Source: GCA-2746795 sp964643965
Lineage (GTDB): Bacteria > Chloroflexota > Anaerolineae > Promineifilales > Promineifilaceae
Length of the DNA stretch: 52,870 nucleotides
Direction: 5' to 3'
Assembly: GCA_964643965.1 (NCBI GenBank)
Contig: CAZXVH010000022.1
Span: 1-52,870 of the forward strand
Shown: positions 42,309 to 50,565 of the stretch, one piece after another
Layout: every line of letters begins with the position of its first letter
Numbering within the stretch: the stretch's first letter is position 1
Position numbers and translations under genes: made by a program
Notes under the pieces: model-generated
The model's input: only the letters and a program-made list of their open reading frames with translations
Database searches by the model: none
Told to the model about the DNA's origin: nothing

Positions 42309-43733
42309 ATGAACATAGCAATCTGGTGGATACGGCGTGACTTGCGCCTCACAGACAATGAAGCGCTAACAGCGGCTCTAAATAACGCAGCACAAATTGT
42401 CCCAGTTTTCATTCTTGATCCGGCCATTCTCAACTCACCCAACACGGGTGAAAAACGGCTGGCTTTCCTCTTCGCAGGATTAAATCAGCTAGCTATCGAC
42501 TTGCAGCAGCGTGGCAGTTATCTGCTAGTGCGGGAAGGTAATCCGTACGCAGAACTGGCCGCGCTTATGCGGGAAACAGGCGCTAACGCCATCTTTGCTG
42601 AAGAAGATTTTACGCCTTGCGCCCTGCGCCGCGACCATGCCATCGCCGACGTCCTGCCCTTAACCCTGTTGCCGGGCGTCGTCATCCACCCTCCCGAGAC
42701 TATCGCCAAAAAAGATGGCAACCCCTACACCGTCTTCACTCCTTTCAGCAAGCAATGGTTAGAACGGCCGTTTCCCCACCCATCATCCATCCTGCCAGCA
42801 CCAAACATTATCAACACCCCCGCCAACTTACCAACCATCCAACTAGCAAACACGCTACCAACGGCCGTTCCCTTTCCCCCAGGTGAAGCGGAAGCCCAAC
42901 GCCGTTTGCACCACTTTGTTGACGGCGACGATGCGTCGATCACCCATTATGCTGAGGGGCGTAATAGGGTTGATAGGCAGGCTACATCCCAGCTTTCACC
43001 CTACTTCCGCTTTGGCATGATTTCCGCCAAGCAAGCAGTGGTAGCCGCCCACGCCGCTTTCCATGCTGCGCCTGATAAAAACGGCCGTCAAGGCGCTCAA
43101 GTGTGGCTCAACGAACTCATCTGGCGCGAATTCTATATTTATATTCTGTATCATTTTCCCCATGTGATGCAGGGCAATTTTCGCCCAGAATATGATGCCA
43201 TCCCCTGGCGCAACGATAAAACACAGTTTGCCGCCTGGCAAAACGGCCGTACCGGATTTCCCCTCATCGACGCTGCCATGCGCCAACTACAGACCATCGG
43301 CTGGATGCACAACCGCGCCCGCATGATTGTGGCCTCATTTCTCGTCAAAGATTTGCTCATCGACTGGCGCTGGGGCGAACGCCACTTTATGCAGCATCTC
43401 GTCGATGGCGATCCGGCCGCCAACAACGGCGGTTGGCAATGGACGGCCGGAACAGGAACCGACGCCGCGCCCTACTTCCGCATCTTCAATCCCATCACCC
43501 AAAGCAAAAAGTTTGATGCAAACGGCCGTTACATTCGCCACTGGCTGCCCGAACTCGGCAAAGTCCCAGACGCCTACATCCATGAGCCAGCTGCCATGCC
43601 GCCGCAAGCAGCCCAACGCCTCGGCTTCCAATTGGGGCGCGACTATCCCGCCCCCATCATCAATCGAAAGTTAACCCGGCCGCTCACCTTAGCGGCCTAC
43701 AAACAAGCAAAATTAAATAAGATACAAAATTGA
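42309..43733 (+). CDS. phr: Deoxyribodipyrimidine photolyase
   Basis: This 474-residue class I photolyase repairs UV-made cyclobutane dimers using blue light. An N-terminal antenna domain (IWWIRRDLRLTDNEAL) leads to the helical FAD domain with GRNRVDRQATSQLSPYFRFG, WLNELIWREFY, IGWMHNRARM and GGWQWTAGTGTDAAPYFRIF, including the tryptophans of the electron-transfer chain. It starts 6 bases after the carH-like stop, so the two are co-transcribed and photolyase is probably light-induced. Confidence 0.96.
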   Translation: MNIAIWWIRRDLRLTDNEALTAALNNAAQIVPVFILDPAILNSPNTGEKRLAFLFAGLNQLAIDLQQRGSYLLVREGNPYAELAALMRETGANAIFAEEDFTPCALRRDHAIADVLPLTLLPGVVIHPPETIAKKDGNPYTVFTPFSKQWLERPFPHPSSILPAPNIINTPANLPTIQLANTLPTAVPFPPGEAEAQRRLHHFVDGDDASITHYAEGRNRVDRQATSQLSPYFRFGMISAKQAVVAAHAAFHAAPDKNGRQGAQVWLNELIWREFYIYILYHFPHVMQGNFRPEYDAIPWRNDKTQFAAWQNGRTGFPLIDAAMRQLQTIGWMHNRARMIVASFLVKDLLIDWRWGERHFMQHLVDGDPAANNGGWQWTAGTGTDAAPYFRIFNPITQSKKFDANGRYIRHWLPELGKVPDAYIHEPAAMPPQAAQRLGFQLGRDYPAPIINRKLTRPLTLAAYKQAKLNKIQN

Positions 43734-43771
43734 GATTAGAGATTGCACACTAATCTCCAATCTCCAATCTC
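43732..43771. repeat. GAGATTG-word inverted repeat between phr and crtI
   Basis: GAGATTAGAGATTG (43732-43745) is opposed by AATCTCCAATCTCCAATCTC (43752-43771). It starts on the phr stop codon. The same words are found translated inside mutS (34941-34984). Confidence 0.75.
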
Positions 43772-43807
43772 ACATAATCAAAAATCTTAAATAAGGAAGA
43801 GAGCCAT

Positions 43808-45316
43808 ATGTCTAAAAAAGTAATCATCATCGGAAGTGGATTCGGCGGCCTGGGCGCCGCTGCCCGACTCGCAGCCCGGGGCTACGACATCGAGCTATTT
43901 GAAAAACGAGACAAACCAGGCGGCCGCGCCTATGTTTATGAGATGGACGGCTTTACATTTGATGGCGGCCCCACCGTCATCACCGCCCCGTTCATGTTCG
44001 ACGACATTTTTGAATTGGCAGGCCGCAAACGGGAAGATTACATCACCTTCACCGCCCTCGACCCCTTTTACCGCATCTTCAACCACGAAGGCCGCCAATT
44101 CGACTACAACGACGACCCCGATTTCATCAAAAGCGAAATTGAAAAATGGAATCCGGCCGATAAACAAGGCTACGATGATTTCATGTCAACCACCAAAGCG
44201 ATCTTTGAAAAAGGGTTCGTGCAACTGGCCGATCAACCGTTCCTCAGCATCGGCGACATGCTCAAAGTAGCGCCCGACCTGATCAAATTGCAATCGTACA
44301 AATCAGTCTACAGCTATGTCTCGCAGTTCATCGAAAACGATTTCTTGCGCCAGGTATTTTCATTCCATCCGCTGCTCATCGGCGGCAACCCCTTTGATTC
44401 CTCGTCGATTTACGCCATGATCCATTACCTGGAGCGGGAATGGGGCATTCATTTTGCGATGGGTGGCACGGGTGCAATTGTCGGTGGCATGGCGCGGTTG
44501 ATTGAGGAACTGGGCGGCAAGATTCATGTGAATGCGGAGGTGCAGGAGATTTTGGTAAACGGCCGTTCTGCAACCGGTATTCGTCTGGCTGATGGCGCCG
44601 TCCACACGGCCGATCACATCATCTCCAACGCCGACGTGCCCTGGACCTACCTCAACCTCATCCCCGCCAAAGCACGGGGCTTGCGCAACTCCGACACCCG
44701 CTACAAAAAGCTGACCAAATACTCCATGTCGCTGGTCGTCATCTACTTTGGCACGAAGAAACGTTACACGGACAGCCAACTGGCGCACCACAACATCATC
44801 CTGGGGCCACGCTACAAACATCTGCTTTCTGACATCTTCAACAAGAAAATATTAGCCGAAGATTTCTCGCTCTATCTGCACATGCCCACCATCACCGATC
44901 CGTCGCTGGCGCCGGAAGGCCACGAAGCGTTCTACGTGCTCTCGCCCGTGCCCCATTTGGGCGCAGATATCGACTGGACGAAAGCGGCCAAACCGTACCG
45001 TGACGCCATCATGCAGTTTTTGGAAGACAACTATTTGCCCGATCTGCAAGCAAATATCGTCGCCGAACATATGATTGATCCCCTTCATTTCCGCGACGAG
45101 CTGAACAGCGAACTGGGCGCGGCTTTCTCTATTCAACCGGTGCTGACCCAATCCGCCTGGTTCCGCCCCCACAACCGTTCCGAAGACTTTGACAACCTCT
45201 ACTTCGTCGGCGCAGGCACGCACCCCGGCGCAGGTTTACCCGGTGTGCTTTCCTCTTCTAAGATCGCTGAAAAGCTAATAGTGGACAGTGAACAGTGGTC
45301 AGTGGTCAGTGACTAA
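43808..45316 (+). CDS. crtI: Phytoene desaturase
   Basis: This 502-residue flavoprotein of the CrtI type dehydrogenates phytoene, probably to lycopene. The dinucleotide fold is at the start (VIIIGSGFGGLGAAARLA, residues 4-21) with FEKRDKPGGRAYVYEMDGF, and the C-terminal FAD signature reads NLYFVGAGTHPGAGLPGVLSS. GGAAGAG precedes the ATG. The last 12 residues (VDSEQWSVVSD) are encoded by repeat words, so the natural end was probably near KIAEKL. It lies 74 bases after phr. Confidence 0.95.
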   Translation: MSKKVIIIGSGFGGLGAAARLAARGYDIELFEKRDKPGGRAYVYEMDGFTFDGGPTVITAPFMFDDIFELAGRKREDYITFTALDPFYRIFNHEGRQFDYNDDPDFIKSEIEKWNPADKQGYDDFMSTTKAIFEKGFVQLADQPFLSIGDMLKVAPDLIKLQSYKSVYSYVSQFIENDFLRQVFSFHPLLIGGNPFDSSSIYAMIHYLEREWGIHFAMGGTGAIVGGMARLIEELGGKIHVNAEVQEILVNGRSATGIRLADGAVHTADHIISNADVPWTYLNLIPAKARGLRNSDTRYKKLTKYSMSLVVIYFGTKKRYTDSQLAHHNIILGPRYKHLLSDIFNKKILAEDFSLYLHMPTITDPSLAPEGHEAFYVLSPVPHLGADIDWTKAAKPYRDAIMQFLEDNYLPDLQANIVAEHMIDPLHFRDELNSELGAAFSIQPVLTQSAWFRPHNRSEDFDNLYFVGAGTHPGAGLPGVLSSSKIAEKLIVDSEQWSVVSD

Positions 45317-45345
45317 CCACTGACCACTAATCACTGACCACTGAA
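45281..45345. repeat. CAGTG-word inverted repeat at the crtI end
   Basis: GTGGACAGTGAACAGT and GTGGTCAGTGGTCAGTG words are followed by their complements (ACCACTGACCACT, TCACTGACCACTG). It overlaps the last codons of crtI and reaches to 15 bases before the P450 start. Confidence 0.8.
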
Positions 45346-45359
45346 TAAGGAAGGGTGCC

Positions 45360-46784
45360 ATGCCAGAAACAAAACCAGCTTACCCACTGCCTATCGCCGA
45401 GGGCGAACAAGGCTTAACTATTCTCAAGGGGCTGCTGAAAGAACGCTCGTTGTTAGCCGCTTTATCGTTGATGCGGCAGCATGTGGGGCCGATTTTCCAG
45501 ATTACTTTGCCCAAATTCAGACCGGCCGTTGTCACCGGGCCAGAACCGAACCGTGAACTGCTGGTTAGCAAACGGCCGTTATTTAATTGGCGTAACGAAA
45601 CAGACCCCGTGACCAAATTGCTGCGTCATGGCGTCCTTGTGGTGGATGGCGAGGAACATGACCAGCTACGCGCCCTCATGGATCCGCCGCTGCACCGGGG
45701 CAATGTCATCCCCCACATTCCCGATTTTTGGCGCTATACCAACAAGGTCATCGACGCCTGGGCAGATGGCGGCGCCGTCGATATGCTCGTAGAAATGCGC
45801 AAAGTGGCGCTGCTCATTTTGATGGGCACGATGTTCCAGGTGGACTTTGCCCCCGATATGGAACGGCTGTGGCAGCCCATCCTCAAAGCCATCGCCTACA
45901 TTTCGCCCGGATTCTGGATTGTGGCGCCCAACATGCCGCGCCCTGGCTACCAAAAGCATCTAGCTGTGCTGGATGCCTATCTCTACCAAACGATTCAGGA
46001 ACGGCGGGCTGAACTGGAAAATGGGAAAACGGCCGTTGCTGGCGACCTCCTCGCCAAACTCATCCACGAAGGGCTAGACGATGACCTCATCCGCGACCAA
46101 CTGCTAACCATGCTTATCGCCGGCCACGATACTTCCACGGCGCTGTTGGCCTGGGTCTGGTATTTGCTGGGCACGAATCCCGAGGCGATGGCGCAGGCGC
46201 AAGCAGAAGTGGATGCAGTGTTCAGTGAACAGTGGACAGTGAACAGTGAACAGTCACCGAATCACGCATCACGCATCACGCATCCTGGTACTGAGCAAGG
46301 TCGAAGTAATGCACCCACGATAGAACAAATCAACCAGCTCACCTATCTGGATAGGGTCATCAAAGAAGCGCTGCGGCTCTATCCGCCGATCCATATCGGC
46401 AACCGGCAGGCGCAGGAGGATGTGGCGTTGGCGGGCTACCAAGTGCCGCAGGATACGCGGGTGATGTACTCCATCTACCTGTCGCATCGGGATGAACGGT
46501 ATTGGGATGAACCGGAACAATTCTGCCCACACCGTTTTGACAAGAGCCAGGCGCAACCAGGGGAACGGCCGCCCTTGACTTACATCCCCTTTGGCGGTGG
46601 GCCGCGCAGTTGCATCGGGGCGGCGTTTGCCCAGGTGGAAAGCAAGGTGGTGTTGGCGCGAATTTTGCAGCGCTTTGACCTTGAATTACTCAACGGCGAC
46701 AAAATCAAGCCCCACATGGGTGCCACCTTGGAACCGAGACCAGGCGTGCTGATGCGCGTTAGCCAGCGGGAGACCCCCCCATGA
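45360..46784 (+). CDS. Cytochrome P450, probable carotenoid hydroxylase
   Basis: This is a 474-residue P450. I-helix AGHDTSTALLAW, K-helix EALR, and heme-binding FGGGPRSCIGAAFA with the axial cysteine are all present. In Thermus a P450 of the CYP175A1 type hydroxylates the beta-carotene rings and sits with crtB and phr; the context here suggests the same role (inference). Between VDAVF and APTIEQINQL, 29 residues (SEQWTVNSEQ..., codons 46224-46310) come from three intergenic repeat words joined in frame, in the loop before helix K. GGAAGGG precedes ATG 45360. Its stop overlaps the next start by 4 bases. Confidence 0.9.
   Translation: MPETKPAYPLPIAEGEQGLTILKGLLKERSLLAALSLMRQHVGPIFQITLPKFRPAVVTGPEPNRELLVSKRPLFNWRNETDPVTKLLRHGVLVVDGEEHDQLRALMDPPLHRGNVIPHIPDFWRYTNKVIDAWADGGAVDMLVEMRKVALLILMGTMFQVDFAPDMERLWQPILKAIAYISPGFWIVAPNMPRPGYQKHLAVLDAYLYQTIQERRAELENGKTAVAGDLLAKLIHEGLDDDLIRDQLLTMLIAGHDTSTALLAWVWYLLGTNPEAMAQAQAEVDAVFSEQWTVNSEQSPNHASRITHPGTEQGRSNAPTIEQINQLTYLDRVIKEALRLYPPIHIGNRQAQEDVALAGYQVPQDTRVMYSIYLSHRDERYWDEPEQFCPHRFDKSQAQPGERPPLTYIPFGGGPRSCIGAAFAQVESKVVLARILQRFDLELLNGDKIKPHMGATLEPRPGVLMRVSQRETPP
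46222..46310 (+). repeat. Composite repeat-word insertion within the P450 gene
   Basis: CAGTGAACAGTGGACAGTGAACAGT-type words (46222-46255) are followed by ATCACGCATCACGCATCACG (about 46261-46280) and a CTGGTACTGAGCAAGGTCGA word (about 46284-46305). All read through without a stop. Confidence 0.85.
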
Positions 46785-47866
46785 GTCATTTAGAACGCTG
46801 GAAAAAGACGTTCATCCTTTCTCTCTTGGCGCCGCCGCTCGGTTATTACGCGGAACGCATGTACCAATCGCTGCCACCACTCACATCGACTGGCTGCGAC
46901 CAATCATTGCCCTCCCTTTCTATCATTGTGCCAGCCCGGAATGAGGCGGAGAATTTGCAACATCTGCTGCCTTCGCTCAACGCCTTATCTTATGACGGTC
47001 AGCTGGAACTGATTGTGGTCGATGATAATTCTGAGGATGAAACGGCCGTTATCGCCCAGCAACATCATGTCAAAGTGATCAAACTCACCGAACTGCCTCC
47101 CGGCTGGATGGGGAAGCCCCATGCCATGTGGCACGGCGCGGCGGCGGCGCGAGGCGACTGGCTGCTCTTCACCGACGCCGACACCATCCACGCGCCCAAC
47201 GGCCCGGCCGGGGCGCTGCGCTACGCCCTCCACCATCAACTGGATGGCTTGAGCTTATTTTTAGAGCAGGAATGTCGTGGCATAGGCGACCGTTTGGCTT
47301 TAATGGCGGCGTTTGCGGCTCTGTTTACCGCCTGGAAACAGGATTCAGCCTATCTCAACGGCCAGTATATATTGCTGCGGCGGGATGTGTATGAGGAAAG
47401 TGGGGGCGTAACGGCCGTGCGTAACCAATCCCTCGAAGATGTGGCTCTGGGCCATCACCTGCAACAATCCGGCTACAACGTGCAAATGATGCGCGGCGAA
47501 CAAGCGGCAACCGTGCGCATGTACCGCAATAATAAACAGATGTGGCAGGGCATGAATCGACTCGGCTCCCAATCATTACGGTTCTCCGGGTGGCGCTCGC
47601 TGATTACTATATTTTTCATCACCATCGCCATGAATCCGCTGCTCGTATTTTTTGCGGTGATTTCGGGCAATGCGCGCAAGCGTTGGCTGCCCCTGACATG
47701 GGGCGCCGTGTTTCTCGGCTTCATCCCCTGGGCGCGGCGTTACGGCTCCATCTGGTACGCTGCCCTCTCTCCCCTTGGCGCATTCATTGTGCAAATTGCG
47801 GGCTTGTGGGGGCTGCTACGCAAGGTTTTCAAGAAAGGTATCAACTGGAAAGGACGCATGGTATAG
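46781..47866 (+). CDS. Family 2 glycosyltransferase, probably acting on a carotenoid
   Basis: This 361-residue membrane-associated GT2 enzyme has the nucleotide-sugar fold with LSIIVPARNEAENL, VVDDNSEDET and the metal-binding DADT, then an acceptor ED motif (SLEDVALGHHL) and KQMWQGMNRLG in place of QxxRW. Three hydrophobic segments lie near the C-terminus. It resembles CrtQ/CruC-like carotenoid and HpnB-like hopanoid enzymes. Its 4-base overlap with the P450 gene suggests that it glycosylates the hydroxyl made by the P450. Confidence 0.85.
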   Translation: MSHLERWKKTFILSLLAPPLGYYAERMYQSLPPLTSTGCDQSLPSLSIIVPARNEAENLQHLLPSLNALSYDGQLELIVVDDNSEDETAVIAQQHHVKVIKLTELPPGWMGKPHAMWHGAAAARGDWLLFTDADTIHAPNGPAGALRYALHHQLDGLSLFLEQECRGIGDRLALMAAFAALFTAWKQDSAYLNGQYILLRRDVYEESGGVTAVRNQSLEDVALGHHLQQSGYNVQMMRGEQAATVRMYRNNKQMWQGMNRLGSQSLRFSGWRSLITIFFITIAMNPLLVFFAVISGNARKRWLPLTWGAVFLGFIPWARRYGSIWYAALSPLGAFIVQIAGLWGLLRKVFKKGINWKGRMV

Positions 47867-47946
47867 AAATTGTGAATTGTGAATAATTAATTGTGAACCG
47901 ACGCAGATCATTCACAATTCACAATTCACAATTCACCATTCATAAT
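47867..47946. repeat. ATTGTGAATTGTGAA-word inverted repeat
   Basis: Two ATTGTGAA copies and a third nearby (47867-47896) face three TTCACAATTCACAATTCAC copies (about 47910-47936). The repeat fills the whole gap between the glycosyltransferase and the lycopene cyclase gene, leaving the latter without a visible ribosome site. Confidence 0.8.
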
Positions 47947-47950
47947 TAAA

Positions 47951-48778
47951 ATGACTTATTTCGGATTTCTCGCACTATTTGTTGGCATTCCCATCGTTAT
48001 TTTGTTGCTTTTAACGTGGTGGGACAAACGACGGGGCGTCACCATGCCCGAACGGTTCAACTCGTTTTCGCCGGGGTGGGTGCTGTTCATCCTGATTATC
48101 ATCGCCGTGGTTTACACCACGCCCTGGGACAACTACCTGGTGGCGACCCGCGTCTGGTGGTATGACATCAATCTGGTGACGGGCTTTGTCATTGGCTGGG
48201 TTCCCATCGAGGAGTACACCTTCTTCATCGTGCAGCCTATCATGACGGGGTTGTGGCTGCTGTTTTGGATGCGGCGCAGCAACGCCCCCTTCCTCTCGCC
48301 TCGTTCATCGTTCTCAGAGAATAATCGGCTGCGGATGGGGGTGACGGGCATAACGGCCGTTTTCTGGGCAGGCATGGTGGGGATGCTCATCTCCGGTTGG
48401 GGGCCAGGTACCTACCTGGCGTTAGAACTATCGTGGGCGCTGTTGCCCATTCTCATCCAACTGGCCTTTGGCGCGGACATTTTGTGGTATTACCGTCGGC
48501 TGCTGCTATTGACAATTGTGCCCACCACCCTCTATCTCGCTTTTGCCGACTCTCTGGCTATCAACTGGGGTACCTGGACGATTGACCCGCAGCAGTCTCT
48601 CAACCTCTTCATCGGCAACTTGCCGGTAGAAGAGTTCATCTTCTTTTTGCTGACAAATACGCTGCTCGTTTTTGGCATGACGTTGGCGCTGGCGGCCGAG
48701 AGCCAACCCCGTTTGCAGTATTACAAAGCGCTGCTAACCTGCAAAAAAACCCCGCAGACAACCATCTCAAACAATTAA
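47951..48778 (+). CDS. crtYcd: Lycopene cyclase, fused CrtYc-CrtYd type
   Basis: This 275-residue protein has about seven membrane segments and two copies of the small cyclase domain. Each carries the signature: PIEEYTFFIVQP after WDNYLVATRVWWY in the first half, and PVEEFIFFLLTN in the second. The two-domain form equals a fusion of actinobacterial CrtYc and CrtYd, and it makes beta-type (or epsilon-type) rings from lycopene. It completes the local pathway crtB, crtI, cyclase, P450, GT2. A terminator follows. Confidence 0.92.
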   Translation: MTYFGFLALFVGIPIVILLLLTWWDKRRGVTMPERFNSFSPGWVLFILIIIAVVYTTPWDNYLVATRVWWYDINLVTGFVIGWVPIEEYTFFIVQPIMTGLWLLFWMRRSNAPFLSPRSSFSENNRLRMGVTGITAVFWAGMVGMLISGWGPGTYLALELSWALLPILIQLAFGADILWYYRRLLLLTIVPTTLYLAFADSLAINWGTWTIDPQQSLNLFIGNLPVEEFIFFLLTNTLLVFGMTLALAAESQPRLQYYKALLTCKKTPQTTISNN

Positions 48779-48807
48779 CGCCCGTTTGCCAGTTACAAAA
48801 ATAGACC

Positions 48808-48845
48808 AAAGCCTCTGCCCCATTTGAAGAAGTCAGAGGCTTTTT
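48808..48845 (+). terminator. Rho-independent terminator of the carotenoid operon
   Basis: AAAGCCTCTG (48808-48817) pairs with CAGAGGCTTT (48834-48843), continuing TTTTTC. Confidence 0.85.
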
Positions 48846-48916
48846 CATTTAACTGATTTTCGTCACCCAACCTCTTGACGAATGTCACTACCACAGGACG
48901 CCCTTCCGTTATAGTA

Positions 48917-48930
48917 TTAGGTCAACCTTA
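48917..48930. promoter_or_regulatory. Possible DtxR-type iron box
   Basis: TTAGGTCAACCTTA is nearly palindromic (one mismatch) and resembles half-sites of DtxR/IdeR boxes (TTAGGTTAG...). It lies about 90 bases before the DtxR-type gene of the Feo cluster. It is shorter than the 19-base consensus, so the call is tentative. Confidence 0.3.
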
Positions 48931-48955
48931 TAAATTAGACTTTGGCAACCCAAAA

Positions 48956-49010
48956 AGCGAGAGGATAGAGCAAGAGCAAGAAGGCAAACCTTTCGCTCTT
49001 GCTCTCGCTC
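48956..49010. repeat. GAGCAAGAGC-word inverted repeat, left of the Feo genes
   Basis: The element contains GAGAGGATAGAGCAAGAGC words facing CGCTCTTGCTCTCGCTC. Its first 22 bases (48956-48977) are the exact reverse complement of 52333-52354, beyond the other end of the feoA-feoB genes. Confidence 0.85.
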
Positions 49011-49019
49011 AAACCTATT

Positions 49020-49706
49020 ATGAAACACGAATCTTTTAACGAAAGCACGGAGATGTACCTCAAAACCGTCGTCGAATTGGCGAATGGCGCGGGCAGCCCT
49101 GTGCCTATTTCGGCATTGGCAGATCGGCTGGGCGTGTCTACCGTTTCAGCGACGGAGATGGTGCATCGGCTGCAAGACCAGGAGTTGCTGGCGCATACGC
49201 CGTATAAGGGCGTCAGTCTGACGGAGAAAGGGCAGCATTGGGCAACGGCGTTGATTCGCGCCCATCACCTGTGGGAATGTTTCCTGGTAGACAAGTTGGG
49301 GCTGCCCTGGGAAAAAGCGCACGATTATGCTTGCCAGCTCGAACATGCCACGGAAACGGCCGTTACCGAAGCCCTCGCCGCTTATCTCAACCATCCCACC
49401 ACCTGCCCCCATGGCAACCCGACGCCGGGTGTGGATGGCGTCGTGGTGAAAGGGGATGATGTGGCCTTAACGGCCGTTCTGCCCCGCCAATCCGGCGCCA
49501 TCCAACGCATCTACCCGGAAAGCAGCCTGCTGCTCGACTATCTGGCGGGGCGTGGTCTCAAACCAGGTAAGCGCTTCACCGTCACCGAAATCGCGCCCTT
49601 CAACGGCCCCATCATGGTTGACTGCTGCGGACAAACTCATGCCTTGGGGCAAGAAGTGGCGGCGCATATTTTTGTCACAATCGAGAAAACAAATGAACCT
49701 GAATAA
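49020..49706 (+). CDS. DtxR/MntR-family metal-dependent regulator
   Basis: This 228-residue iron- or manganese-responsive repressor has an N-terminal winged HTH (SALADRLGVSTVSATEMVHRL, about 24-44). The dimerisation and metal domain contains ALIRAHHLWECFLVDKLGLPWEKAHDYACQLEHATE, split over two helices with metal-ligand Cys, Glu and His residues. The C-terminal SH3-like FeoA-type domain spans about 150-225. It heads the Feo cluster, so iron-loaded repression of iron uptake is likely. The ATG at 49020 lacks a good ribosome site because the repeat element abuts it. Confidence 0.92.
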   Translation: MKHESFNESTEMYLKTVVELANGAGSPVPISALADRLGVSTVSATEMVHRLQDQELLAHTPYKGVSLTEKGQHWATALIRAHHLWECFLVDKLGLPWEKAHDYACQLEHATETAVTEALAAYLNHPTTCPHGNPTPGVDGVVVKGDDVALTAVLPRQSGAIQRIYPESSLLLDYLAGRGLKPGKRFTVTEIAPFNGPIMVDCCGQTHALGQEVAAHIFVTIEKTNEPE

Positions 49707-49755
49707 CGTCGATTTAAAAAGCTCCGCGTTTTCCGCACCCTCTGCGGTTAAACAA

Positions 49756-49992
49756 ATGAGTGAACCACAAACATTCTCTCTCGCTATGACGGCCGTTGGT
49801 GAAACCGTGCGCCTGGTTCATATTGATACGGGCAAAAAACTCAAGCACCGCCTCACCGAACTGGGACTGACCGCTGGCGTCGAAATCACCGTAGTACAGC
49901 ACAATGGCGGTCCGTTGTTAGTCGCTGTGCGTGATTCCCGCGTCGCCATCGGGCAAGGCATGGCGCATAAAATGCGGGTGACGTCAGTTTAA
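49756..49992 (+). CDS. feoA: Ferrous iron transport protein FeoA
   Basis: This 78-residue SH3-like protein is thought to regulate FeoB. It contains VRLVHIDTGKKLKHRLTELGLTAG, then VEITVVQHNGGPLLVAVRDSRVAIGQGMAHKM, both split by strands. An upstream in-frame ATG at 49693 would overlap the regulator gene, but 49707-49750 looks like a dispersed CTCTGCGG-type repeat, so I prefer 49756. Confidence 0.92.
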   Translation: MSEPQTFSLAMTAVGETVRLVHIDTGKKLKHRLTELGLTAGVEITVVQHNGGPLLVAVRDSRVAIGQGMAHKMRVTSV

Positions 49993-50046
49993 AACCTTTG
50001 ATACAAGAGACGAAGAAAAATCTGCGTAATTTGCGGATAAAAATTT

Positions 50047-50565
50047 ATGAAAACAATCCATCTCGCCCTCGCCGGCAATCCAAATGCCGGCAAAACATCC
50101 ATCTTCAACGGCCTGACCGGTTCCCATCAGCATGTGGGCAACTGGCCCGGCAAAACCGTCGAGAAAAAAGAAGGCTTTTTCCTGCGCGACGAGACGGAAT
50201 TCCGCATCGTTGATTTGCCGGGAACCTACAGCCTGAGCGCCTATTCACCAGAAGAAGTCATCGCCCGAGATTACATCATCAACGAAAAGCCAGACGTGGT
50301 GGTCGTGGTGGTAGACGCCGCCAATTTGGAGCGCAATTTGTATCTGGCCGTGCAGGTGCTGGAGTTGGAAGTACCGGTCGTATTGGCGCTCAACATGATG
50401 GACGTGGCCGAATCACGCGGTCACACCATCGATCTGGACAAAATCAGCCAGGCGTTGCACGTCCCCGTGGTGCAAACTGTGGCCCGCCGCACCCAAGGGC
50501 TGGAAACACTGGTGCAAACCGTGCAAAGAGTCGCCGAGGAATCTCCCACTTATGACCACGCTTAA
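50047..50565 (+). CDS. feoB: FeoB N-terminal GTPase as a separate protein
   Basis: This 172-residue soluble G domain has GNPNAGKTS (about 9-17), the switch with Gly/Asn/Trp (HVGNWPGKTVEKKEG), DLPGTYSLSAYS and NMMD. In most bacteria it is the first part of FeoB; here it ends at TAA. The membrane part begins 14 bases earlier in another frame. It could be a genuine two-protein FeoB or the result of a frameshift. The upstream gap contains CTGCGTAATTTGCGGAT-type repeat words. Confidence 0.9.
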   Translation: MKTIHLALAGNPNAGKTSIFNGLTGSHQHVGNWPGKTVEKKEGFFLRDETEFRIVDLPGTYSLSAYSPEEVIARDYIINEKPDVVVVVVDAANLERNLYLAVQVLELEVPVVLALNMMDVAESRGHTIDLDKISQALHVPVVQTVARRTQGLETLVQTVQRVAEESPTYDHA

